The notes below the pieces were generated by a model. It saw nothing but the letters and a program-made list of their open reading frames with translations. It was not told the DNA's origin and ran no database searches. From Bidens hawaiensis (Eukaryota > Streptophyta > Magnoliopsida > Asterales > Asteraceae), in the NCBI GenBank assembly GCA_021521415.1, contig JAIQDT010006431.1, positions 1-64,000 on the forward strand: DNA of 64,000 nt, in the 5' to 3' direction. This document shows, one piece after another, positions 35,514 through 45,152 of this stretch (position 1 is the first letter of the stretch; every line of letters begins with the position of its first letter). The position numbers and the translations under genes are program-made.

Positions 35514-36002
35514 GATTTGAAATTTGTCTAGGCACCGACCATTATACTACACCATGCCTACTATATAGACACCACCTATATGAGCCTGAACTGTTTTACG
35601 GGAACCCTAGTTCGCTGGGCCTCCCAAACTTAAAATAGGTTTCCCGTACTATTACCGTTATTTTTAAATTTTTTATTATATTATTACTATTAAAATATTA
35701 ATAATATTATTAAAATAATATTGTTATTAAAATATTATTGTTAATAAAATAAAATATTGTTATTCTATTTATTAAATTACTATTATTATTATTAAAATAA
35801 TATTATTCTAAACATAAAATTATTAGTATTAAAATATTATTATTATTAGGTACCTGATGTACGCCAGAGATTCAGATGCGGGTGTCAGGCGCCGACACAA
35901 GACGTTCGGAGGTACGTTCTTAGAGTATATAATATAATATAATATAATATAATATAATATAATATAATATAATATAATATAATATAATATAATATAATAT
36001 AT
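35514..36002 (+). pseudogene. MULE gene copy 1, second exon and intron microsatellite
   Basis: Continuation of 20570-21081 beyond element B. The stretch 35520-35640 resembles exon 2 of MULE copy 2 (38214-38315): both end in GGGC(C/T)TCCCAAA and GGTTTCCCGTACTATTA. A later stretch (35850-35920) aligns with the next exon region. A (TATAA)n array of about 15 units lies at 35925-36002. No open frame is left. Confidence 0.5.
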
Positions 36003-36021
36003 CAAACGGGTGTTGGTTGGT

Positions 36022-37790
36022 GGGTTTTTCTAGAAAAGCCCACCGGTTTTGTCTTATTATGATTTTTTTTCTTTCTATTCTTTTTTTTTTGTTATTATTA
36101 ATGTTATTTATGATTATTATTATTTATTTATCAATAATATATTATTATTCGAAATTCGACAAAGGGCGCTCAGTTGCATGGCTTATTTAGGAAAATTGAC
36201 AGTGTGAAACGAACTTTCAATTTATTGGCTGGTTTCGTTATGGGAATCTTGAATAAGTTACAGGGGCTTACTTGGGAAAACTAGCATTTCCAAACGAACT
36301 TTCAATTTCTTGGCTGCTTTCGTTATCGACATCTCAAATCTGGCTATTCGATTTCTCCAAACTCCAAATGTCTTGACCGTCGGTCACCACCGGCAACCGT
36401 AGATATGTTCACTCAAACACATATCAGTCGTCACTAAGCTTAAGCTTAGGCTTATTATTATTTTTATGTTTAGTTGGGGGTATTCTAAGTTGATCATCTT
36501 ACGTATATTAAAGAATTATCGGCTTATATATACATATATATAGTAGATGTGCGGTATAAGAATTCATTGCTCCGACATAACCAGCATCAGATCAAGACAT
36601 TAGTTTGATGAGTTTGAATCTCTCACATCCGCGGTATCCGCTAACGGCAGCGATAACGGGAACCCATACTTTGGACAGATTGGTGGAAATTCAGTCATTG
36701 CTCCAACTTAATGAGCACCAGATTGAGATATTAGTTCGGACTTACCTGAACCGGTTGACACGTATGCTGACGTGGATTTAGGCTCGGTGTTGACGCTGAT
36801 ATTAACACGTTTGCTTAAAGCTTTCGTTATCACCGGCATAATGCATAATGAAAGCACAAACTCAAACAACAATCCATACAATAGCAATTCTCTTCATTCT
36901 TTTTCTCTACTTTCACTCAAGAGAGTACTAAACATGAAGAAGAGAAAAATAATGAAGAGAATTGCTATTATATGTATTGTTGTTTGAGTTTGTGCTTTCA
37001 TTATGTATTATGCCGGTGATAACGAAAGCTGTAAACAAACATGTTAATATCAGCGTCAACACCAAGCCTAAATCCACGTTAGCATACGTGTCAACCGTTT
37101 CAGGTAAGTCCGAACTAATATCTCAATCTGGTGCTCCTTATGTTGGAGCAATAATCGAATTTCCACCTATCTGTCCAAAGTATGGGCTCCCGTTATCGCT
37201 GCCGTTGGCGGATACCGCGGATCCGAGAGATTCAAACTTATCAAACTTATATCTCGATCTGGTGCTGGTTATGTCGGAGCAATGAATCCTTATACCGCAC
37301 ATCTACTATATGATCAACTTAGAATACCTCCAACTAAACATACAAATAATAATAAGCATAAGCTTAAGCTTAGTGACGACTGATATGTGTTGAGTGAACA
37401 CAACTACGGTTGCCGGTGGTGGCTGAAGGTCAAGAAAGTTGGAGTTTGAAGAAATCGAAGAGCCAGATTTGAGATGCCGATACTGAAAGCATCCAAGAAA
37501 GGGTTCGTTTGGCACTGTCAGTTTTTCCCAAGGTAATCACTGTAACTGATCAAGTTGTCCATAACGATAGTAGCCAATAAATTGGAAGGTCGTTTCGCAA
37601 TGTCAATTTTCTCATATAAGTCATGCTACTGAACGCCTTTGCCAAATTCCGAATAATAATACGTTATTCATAAATAAAATAATATTAATAATAATTATTA
37701 TAGATAGCAATAAATAACCAAAAAAAAAAAGAAAACAAAAAAAACAAAAAACATAATAAGACAAACTGGTGGGTTTTTCTAGAAAACCTA
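36022..37790. repeat. Giant foldback (inverted duplication), arms about 0.88 kb
   Basis: The left arm (36022-36914) is repeated in reverse complement as the right arm (36933-37790) around a loop of about 18 nt. Landmarks pair outward from the centre: AATAGCAATTCTCTTCATT with AATGAAGAGAATTGCTATT; GCCGGTGATAACGAAAGC with GCTTTCGTTATCACCGGC; ACCACCGGCAACCGTAG with its partner at about 37405; and outer edges GTCTTATTATG and CATAATAAGAC. Divergence is modest (substitutions and short indels). Each arm contains two copies of a CATTGCTCC...AGCACCAGAT-type unit. No known protein is encoded. Confidence 0.88.
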
Positions 37791-37792
37791 CT

Positions 37793-37915
37793 AATATGCC
37801 GCGTATAGAGCTATACGTGGCGTATTATTTGTGTTGCCAACCTAGACGGCAAAAGCTGATCTAGGTTGTCAACTCGTACCATTATACGCAGCATATAGAT
37901 CTATACGTGGCGTAT
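37793..37915. promoter_or_regulatory. Tandem palindromes upstream of MULE gene 1
   Basis: Two palindromes (37793-37826 and 37884-37915) built on ATACGC(C/A)GC(G/A)TATAG and CTATACGTGGCGTAT, 60 bp apart, followed by TTGGATCCCGGCTCCC and a TATATATAC word near 37975. The pair is conserved in MULE copy 1 (20585-20721). Confidence 0.7.
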
Positions 37916-38043
37916 TGTTTTTATGAATTATTGGATCCCGGCTCCCCTCCCTTCCCCTCCTTTCCTTTTTTTATTATATATACTTGTTGTCTCTTGACGT
38001 TCAACCAACAAACAACATAACATTTGTAATATATATACCCACA

Positions 38044-38543
38044 ATGTCTTGGTTTAACCATTTATTTCCGGAGGAGGAGCCGGGTTACGCTGCTAACGAT
38101 CAGCATGGCACGTCGTGGTTACCCGACTTGAACCAGGTTTCGTTATATAATTTATTTAGTATGAAGTTGGTAGTTGTTTTTACTAACACTTGCTACATTA
38201 CGTTTTGTCGAGAGTATGTCGGGTATGATACCCAGCCACAACAACCTTATGGTCAGCCCGAACAATTTTATGGTAATACTGGCTCGCCGGGCTTCCCAAA
38301 TTTGAACCAGGTTTCCCGTACTATTATTGTTATTGTTATTTTTTTTATTACAACATTACTAGGGTTATTGTTAAAATGTGATTGTTATTAAATTATTATT
38401 ATTATTATGAATATTATGATTATTATTACATTGTTCGTATTATTAAAATAGTCTTATTGTAAATATATAGTTATGTTATTATTATTTTAATATTATTATT
38501 TATTATTAAAATATTTAATTTTATATTATTATAGGTATTATTC

Positions 38544-38594
<51 letters not shown>

Positions 38595-38980
38595 ACTGTT
38601 GTTTGATTTTCTAATTTATATATGGTAGGAGTACTTCGTGTCGGATTATGTAGATTAGCTAGCTGGTGTTTATGGTAGTCAGCCGTCGTTCCCGTCGCCT
38701 GTCGCTTGGTCGGATTATGGAGGTCAGGCTTCGTCATCGTACCAGCCACCAGTAACAACTAGAAAATGATCCGTTTTACGGAACCGAGTCTTCATCGCAC
38801 CACGGGTGAAACGATCATGCTATGGCAACACAAATAACGAAGATGAGTACGATGATGACTACATATGCGAGGTGACGGTTTCGTATAAAACAGATGCTGT
38901 AAGACACCGTGTGTTTTTTTTAAGTTAATATTATTTATTTGTATGTTATTTAATAAACGGCTTAATAAATAGCGTAAAAC
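38044..38980 (+). pseudogene. MULE gene 1, N-terminal exons
   Basis: The ATG at 38044 begins MSWFNHLFPEEEPGYAANDQ and runs to PDLNQ before a GTTTCG donor. A second exon (about 38216-38314) encodes YVGYDTQPQQPYGQPEQF and ends PNLNQ before GTTTCC. A third (from about 38630) reads YFVSDYVD, a stop, LAGVYGSQPSFPSPV, and a shifted acidic stretch NNEDEYDDDYICEVTVSYKT before a GTAAGA donor. The low-complexity N-terminus precedes the FAR1 domain. The TAG in exon 3 and the frameshift near 38770 mark a pseudogene. Confidence 0.55.
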
Positions 38981-38988
38981 TGTTTCAG

Positions 38989-40907
38989 ATTTTTGAGACC
39001 CGTGAGGAGCTGGAAAAATGGGTCAAAATTAGAGGACGGGAGCATGGGTTTGTTGTTGTCCAGCGGTCAAAGAAACACGGTGTGGACCTTGCATACAATC
39101 GTGGAAGCGAACCCAAAATAAAGGCGACGGTGAGACGTACCGGCGGCATTAAAAAAGGCTGTCCGTGTAAGATCCTGGGAAGGTATGACTCGAAGGGTAC
39201 ATGTTGGAGGGTTCAAGTGGTAAACGAGACTCACAACCACGATCCCGTTGAATTCGAGGAGGGGTGTGCGGCTTTTAGAAAAATGAACATCGACCAGCTG
39301 GATATGGTTGAGAGTTTACACAGGACCAGCCGCGAAAAGTTTCCCGGTGTACAACCTGCAATAAAGGACATATACAACCACACCGCCAAGATTAGGAGGG
39401 ATGCGTTACTTGGCGATACCCTTATGAAGGTAGTTCAAAACCTTTGTAGTATTAATGTGTATTTGCCGTGCTTCTAATATTTACTAAAGTTTTATTTCAT
39501 CCAATGCAGGCGCTGGAAAACTTTCTCGCAGGCAACGGTTTCACGTTCTATACCCGGGAGAATGATACCGACGACAGGACAGAGGAAATTTTCTTCTGTC
39601 ATAATAAGTTGCATAAGATGTGGCGTGCGTTCCCCGAGGTGTTGTTTATTGACACGACGTACAACACTAACATGTACGAGTGGCCGTTGGTTCAGTTTAT
39701 CGGTGTGACATCGAGATCACAGTCGTTTTGTATCGCCCACGCGTTTGTGATCAGGGAATGGCAGAGGAACTTCACCTGGGGTCTGGAGAAACTTAAACAA
39801 ATTCTCGATGACTGCATGGAGCCAAGTGTGATGCTGACTGACGCGGACCAGGCCCTCATGAACTCCTACGACGCGGTCTTCCCTAATGCCACCAAAAATT
39901 TATGCAGGTGGCACATATCAGAGAATATAAGGAGAAAATTTAAGGGCCTATATAGGACGGATATGGGGACGGACTTCGCGTACTGGTGGAAGGTCCTGTA
40001 TCAGTCTTCGACGATACAACTTTTCAACAACCGTCGCATCAACATGGAACATCATTTGATACGGGATGATAGAGCAGGTGAGTCCTTCGTATCAGTTGAC
40101 AGTTTTTAATACTCTAAACATACGTCTTAATAACGTGTCACTTTATTTTTCAGAGGCCTGTAATACATTTGCAACAGCTAGCTGGATCCATACAAACACA
40201 ATGGCGAAACTACGACGAACCGAGTTGAGATCCAACATTCGAATCTGAAAAGATATCTCAATGGAAGCAACAACTCGCTCGACACAATTGCCAGGCATGT
40301 CCTTAAAATGGTCAACTCGCAGATGAAAGAAATCAGTAAATCTTTTCAATACTCCCGTTCCAAGGTCATGGAAGGACATCAACAGCACGCCTGGTTGAAG
40401 ACTCTACTAAACAGAGTGTCGATTCACGCTCTGAGGCTACTTGTGAATGAGTATGCGTTGATACACAAGATGCGTGACGGCGGCGCTTCATGCAACCACC
40501 ATTTGTATTCGTTTCCGGTGCTTCCATGTGCTTGTCGGATTGAGGGATACATAGATAACAACACGTGTATCCCAATAAAGGATGTTGACCCGTTTTGGAG
40601 GAGGCTTAATTTTGATCCAACCTATCCGCCGAATGAAGAGCCAGACTACGAAGCAGGTTTACGGGACATCAGAGATACGCTATCGTCCATAGATGACCCT
40701 AATCAAAAGAAAAGTTTTTTCGCGAAGTTCATATCTGCTATTCCAGGGAGATCTAAAAAGGAGCCCGAAAAAAGAGAGGATCCTCGGGGGCGTCCCAAAA
40801 AACCAGATTCCCCGAGGCACAGCTCATACAACCCCACTCCAGATCTCCCAGACACAGCTCCTACACCCCCGCTCCAGATCTCCCCAGACACAGCTCCTAC
40901 ACCCTAG
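38989..40907 (+). pseudogene. FAR1/MULE transposase of the Mutator-like element
   Basis: A DDE-type cut-and-paste transposase acting on element ends in the nucleus. Exon 38989-39429 follows a TTTCAG acceptor and encodes a FAR1-like DNA-binding domain (FETREELEKWVKIRGREHGF; KKGCPCKILGRYD; ETHNHDP). Exon 39510-40077 encodes the MULE domain: PEVLFIDTTYNTNMYEWPL carries the first catalytic Asp, MLTDADQALMNSY the second, then FPNATKNLCRWHISENI. An intron (40078-40153) is followed by a frame change to TTNRVEIQHSNLKRYLNGS and LLNRVSIHALRLLVNEY; the Cys/His stretch CNHHLYSFPVLPCACRIEGY precedes a Lys/Pro-rich tail ending at 40907. Loss of sequence between 40070 and 40210 probably removes the region with the catalytic Glu. 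Confidence 0.82.
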
Positions 40908-41045
40908 CCTCGTCATAGGGACCCAGCCAAGAAATCCCCACCCCATCCTCGCTGTCGTTCGTTGTCCCAGTCAGCGTCGCGGTTTAAAATTCCTCGGGGG
41001 TGACCTAAGACATCGAAACCTACGGGATCTCACCTTGGGTTTCCT

Positions 41046-41705
41046 TTGATGGTTTCTCCAGCGCAAGTACCGGCGATAGAAATGTTTAAGAGCCTCATTT
41101 CTAGCTGGGCACAGCCGTTTATCTCAGACATCAAAAATGTACGCCCGGATGTTAACTGCGGTTTCCGAGAAATTGCCTTGGGTTTGGGGAGGCATGAGAA
41201 ATACTGGTCGGATGTTAGGCGAGCAATGCTGAACGAACTAGAAACGAACGAAGGGTGGTGGAGGGCGATGTTCAAGAAAGAGGATGACAGATTGTATGGC
41301 TGGGTTTGTTCCAGCCTTCCATACTCCAACACGGTCAAACCGGCGCTGCCGAATCATTGGTTCAGCGTACTCGGTCACGGGCACGTGGCTGCTCAAACAT
41401 ACGGGTGTGTGTTAGTCAACCTACACGGCAATGGGACCTAATGTTACTTCCTGTTGAGACTCAGTCTTGACTCGATTCCGGATCCAGTGGTTATAGGCAT
41501 CGCTAACTGGGGAGGTGATCATTGGATACATATCAAACTGGTAGGGGATTTCCCAATGCCTATGCCGCACCGTAATTGGGTAAGAAACGCGGTACCAGCG
41601 GCGCTCGAATGGAAAACACGGTACGGACAGCGTTTGAAGGAGTACGAACAGATACGCCATGGTTGGCAAAAGGAACCCTCTAACGTAGATCTAGAAAGCT
41701 TATAG
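41046..41705 (+). pseudogene. OTU-like cysteine protease domain at the C-terminus of the MULE protein
   Basis: Downstream of the transposase the plus strand encodes KNVRPDVNCGFREIALGLGR, matching the OTU catalytic loop D-x-N-C plus FR. It continues WSDVRRAMLNELETNEGWW, then ALPNHWFSVLGHGHVAAQTY and, after a TAA at 41439, IGIANWGGDHWIHIKL, which supplies the expected catalytic His. OTU enzymes are deubiquitinase-type proteases. The stop at 40905 and non-coding sequence up to 41045 separate it from the transposase, but related plant MULE proteins are known to carry such domains in one chain, so I read it as the C-terminus of the same broken gene. Confidence 0.7.
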
Positions 41706-41957
41706 AAGACAATATATCAATGGATATATATAGACACACACACATATACATATTTATAGAAGACATTGTATCAACATATATATATATACATATGTATATA
41801 TAGATAGATACACACATAAATAATAATAAATAAATAAATAATAAATTGTTGATAATAAATAATAAATAATAACAAATAAAAAATAATGTTAAATAATAAT
41901 AAAAATAGGCTTAATACGCCGCGTATAGATTTATACGCAGCGTATTAAGTCCCTTAT
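41706..41957. promoter_or_regulatory. AT-rich spacer and 40-bp palindrome between the two MULE genes
   Basis: After an AT-rich tract with AATAAATAAATAATAAA a palindrome (41911-41950) with arms CTTAATACGCCGCGTATA and TATACGCAGCGTATTAAG lies eight bases before the ATG of gene 2. Confidence 0.75.
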
Positions 41958-42214
41958 ATGGCCTTGTCTGCTCAGCTGTACCTTTATTTCAAATTTCAAA
42001 CTCCCTCTCCCGAGCATCCGAGCATCCAAACACGAGTCTATATTGCACCGACATCGACACCACACGACACGAGCCTAGGAGAATTGACCCGCCATCGACA
42101 CGACATGGAGGTAACTTTTAAATATTATGTTGATGATGATGATTATGTTAAGATGATGATGATGATGATGATGATGTGATGAGGATGATGATGATGCTAT
42201 TGTTAGGATGGTTA

Positions 42215-42310
42215 AAACCGTCGGCCGGAGTCCGGCCGTAATATAGCCGCACTCCGGCTGTCGGTTTACAATGATGGTCAGTGGCGGCGTATTGGCCTAT
42301 ACGCCGCCTC
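42215..42310. repeat. Palindromes in the first intron of MULE gene 2
   Basis: AAACCGTCGGCCGGAGTCCG pairs with the inverted CGGCTGTCGGTTT (42224-42269), and GGCGGCGTATTGGCC lies next to TATACGCCGCC (42285-42308). They share the GGCGTAT / ATACGCC core with the gene-flanking palindromes. Confidence 0.7.
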
Positions 42311-42946
42311 TGATATATATAATTTTTTAATTAATTAATTTATTATTAATATTGGTATTATTTATTTTTTATTAGTAGTATGATTTTTATTATTATTATT
42401 ATTATTATTATATTATTATTATTATTGTTATTATTTGTTATTATTGGTACCCGATTATTTATTATTTATTAATATTATCAATTTTATTATTATTATTTAT
42501 TATTATCATTTATTAATATTAATAATATTATTATAGTTATTATTTATTATTATTATTTATTATTTTTTCTTATTATTTGTTATTATTATAGTTTGGGGAC
42601 GACGAGATTGAGGTGGAGCTCGAGCAGGAGGAGGAGTTGGAGATGGGGCAGGGCTGGGGCCAGGGACCCCCACCGGGTACGATGTGTTGGTCACCTACCC
42701 TCATTTGCAGTTCACTGAGGGTTCTGAGCCCCACACACGATACAGTCGACTACGCCAGATGTTCCCGTTTAACAACATGTCTCCTGTTTGTTTTTGGAGT
42801 CCTGTGACGCTCACTGGCGGGCGGCTGAGTACGTCGGAGAGGATACGCCCTGGAGCCGGTGCTTTAGTACGCCTCTATCAGCGCACCGGGAGCTGACACT
42901 AGAGGTTTACTCCACGATAAACGTTAGGTATGTTTACTCCACGTTA

Positions 42947-43059
42947 TTACATTACATTATATTATATTATATTATATTATATTATATTATATTATATTAT
43001 ATTATATTATATTATATTATATTATATTATATTATATTATATTATATTATATTATATTA
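42947..43059 (+). repeat. (TTATA)n microsatellite in an intron
   Basis: About 22 uninterrupted ATTAT units inside the intron between exons 2 and 3 of MULE gene 2. The same motif in reverse complement occurs at 35925-36002. Confidence 0.95.
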
Positions 43060-44049
43060 CCTACATAGGATGATTGCGATGCCCATTGCGGGTCGCAATC
43101 AGGGCGCGGAGCATTTTAGCCTGCGCGACCTGTTTTTTTTAGGTGTTTGCTGACTCACAGACAATGCAACCTCGCTAAGGGGTTTCAGACTATTTTGTCA
43201 CCTACCAGTACAGGCAGGCACGAGGGTCCTTCATGGGTGGCGGGTACGTCACCCAGCTTGCGATATCTCTGGCCCATGGAGCCCTGGTGGACGGCCTACT
43301 TATCGAGCCGACCCCTTCGAGCGCGCTGGACTGCAGCCGTTGCGGCAGCATGCACATTGTGCGTTCATTCCCCGGGCCTAACGGCCAGTACGACCGACTG
43401 TTGGCCGGGCCGGGGGCACATGGGCCTTACGTCCCGATACCTTTAGTCGAGCCTCCCCCGCTCGCGGCACCGAAGGTGCATATTGTCCATGAGCCTGTCG
43501 ACACGGGGGAGGGGGCCGGCGTCAGGTACGTTTTAATATATTATCGTTTTATTGTTTCTTTTAATTCGTCTTCCTATTAAACGTATTTTTATTGTTTTGT
43601 TGTTAGGCGCCTCCCCAGCACGTTCCACGCACATATCGCGCGGTGCGTCTGGATCCCGCCATCGACGCCAGGTTGCAGTCCCTTGAGTGGGGAATGAGGC
43701 AGATGTTGCGCCAGATCAGCTGGCTTGTTAGTAGTCAGGCAGCGGCGCTGTCTGAACAGCAGAACCCCGTGCCACCGCCACCCCCTCCCAGTTTTGACCA
43801 AGAGGCGAGCACGTCTGGCGTGAGACACGGACGGGGCGACGACGTGGATGTCGCCGGTGATGAGGGTTCGGGGGCTAGGCACAGGGGAGAGGACGACGCC
43901 GACGTTGGCGACGCGACATTCGAGGGCCACGACGACGACTTGGGCATCAACATGGACTTTCTGTAGATTTTTATGTTTTAGTTATTGTATTTACTTTTAT
44001 TTGTATACTTTATCAATATAACACTGATTTTTGGTATATATATGTGTTA

Positions 44050-44239
44050 ATTTTTTTGACCGAAATAATAATAAATAATTAATATTTAATGACAATAATG
44101 ATAAATAACAATAATAATAATAACAAAATAACAAAGAATAAAATAAAATAAAAAAACATAATAAGACAAAATTAGTGGTGTTTTCTAGAAACACCGACTC
44201 ATACGCCGCGTATAGCTCTATACACGGCATATGAGTCGG
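44050..44239. promoter_or_regulatory. 3' flank of MULE gene 2 with 46-bp palindrome
   Basis: AT-rich DNA with CATAATAAGACAAAA and TTTTCTAGAAAC (44155-44192) is followed by a palindrome (44194-44239) with arms CCGACTCATACGCCGCGTATA and its near-complement TATACACGGCATATGAGTCGG. The CATAATAAGAC...CTAGAAA order is the same as at the right edge of the giant foldback (37751-37785), next to another such palindrome. Confidence 0.7.
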
Positions 44240-44355
44240 GGTTTTAGCAATTAGGGGGGTGGCTGCAGAATATCCGTTAAGATATCACAAAAATAGATTA
44301 AAGACTGCCGCTTGATTATGTTCTAGTTTATTTTATTTAATTTCTTGATTTGAAT
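44240..44355. other. Short spacer with half of a palindromic target
   Basis: No gene. The last 36 bases (TTCTAGTTTATTTTATTTAA and on to TTGATTTGAAT) are the left half of a near-perfect palindrome whose right half is at 56001-56034, on the other side of Copia-1. Confidence 0.8.
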
Positions 44356-44804
44356 TGTCGGACCGGTGCGGGACACGGTTTCCCAACGATTCACGGGGCA
44401 ACGTGTTAGAGTGCGGAATCCTCTAACACGGCGATTCGGTGGTGATCAACAACGCACGGTTACGATTCCTAAGACGGTTTGACACCTAGGGACGGAGGAA
44501 AAGACCGACACGACGAAGATTGGCAGAGAGGATTTTCGGCAGTAGCAGGTTCGTGACTGTGTGTAATGTGTGCTCCCTCTTGTGAAATTTCCTAAGTTTC
44601 GTTTATATATCGTATACTGATTCGATCGAATGAGTATCTCATTCGATCGAATGAGTCCTGGTTCGATCGAATCAGTCACTGATTCGATCGAATCAGTTTC
44701 TTTTGACATTTTCTGTCCGTTAACTTGGTTTCACGATCGTTATTTTCATATCGAACCATCCTGATAGAACTGGGGACATACACATGACATTTCATGTCCT
44801 AAAA
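44356..44804 (-). repeat. 3' LTR of Copia-1
   Basis: On the minus strand it starts TTTTAGGACATG (terminal TGTT changed to TTTT) and ends GGTCCGACA. TATATAAAC lies at 44602-44610, immediately downstream in sense of four TTCGATCGAA palindromes (44615-44698). Confidence 0.92.
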
Positions 44805-44824
44805 AACTCTCCCTTGGAGCCAGT
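44805..44824 (-). promoter_or_regulatory. Polypurine tract of Copia-1
   Basis: Minus strand CTCCAAGGGAGAGTT precedes the LTR. Confidence 0.75.
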
Positions 44825-45152
44825 TCTATTTACTTATAATCAATCGAGTTCTCTTGCTCGATCGTAACTCCCCCTTGGAGTTATCTCACTCTCTCTTTTC
44901 TCAAAGCTAGTGGTGCGCACGTTGCATCCACGAACTCCTTTCTTCATGAAGTTCTCTCAAGATCAAATGGTTCAGTCAGTCAGACTTACCATAGGTTCCG
45001 CAAATCCTGAGAAGCTGTCAATTGAATTTTTAGATAAACATTTAAGCACAATCTATCACAATGTTCCAAAACAAATTACATTCAACTCAAGAACAATTAC
45101 AATCAGAAGATTAAACCTTGAATTACAACAAGAAACAAAATAAACATGACAA

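Larger units (their letters stand above)
41958..43966 (+). pseudogene. MULE-associated gene 2, ATHILA-ORF1-like, spliced and decayed
   Basis: A first exon may end at CATGGAG|GTAACT (42108); exon 2 (42591-42927) encodes an acidic start FGDDEIEVELEQEEELEM, then in shifted frames YDVLVTYPHLQFTEGSEP, RLRQMFPFNNMSPVCFW and EDTPWSRCFSTPLSAHRELT followed by LEVYSTINV. Exon 3 starts at 43069 with EHFSLRDLFFLGVC, then SFMGGGYVTQLAISLAHGA and MHIVRSFPGPNGQYDRL, ending before GTACGT (43526). The last exon (from about 43607) has RLDPAIDARLQSLEWGMRQM and an Asp-rich tail ending INMDFL. The order matches the Athila env-like gene at 2543-3767 (for example PWRHLF..TLEFLASF). Two frameshifts in exon 2 make it non-functional. 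Role unknown. Confidence 0.55.

Noticed and set aside
36772..37285. Small proteins in the foldback arms
   Set aside because: The two open frames derive from the two inverted arms and neither shows a known domain or codon-like conservation.
38471..38758. Ile-rich protein with a run of isoleucines
   Set aside because: Encoded by an antisense ATT/AAT microsatellite in a MULE intron.
44446..44709. Identical minus-strand open frames at 44446-44709 and 55642-55905
   Set aside because: They lie in the two LTRs of Copia-1 and largely reflect the TTCGATCGAA repeats.
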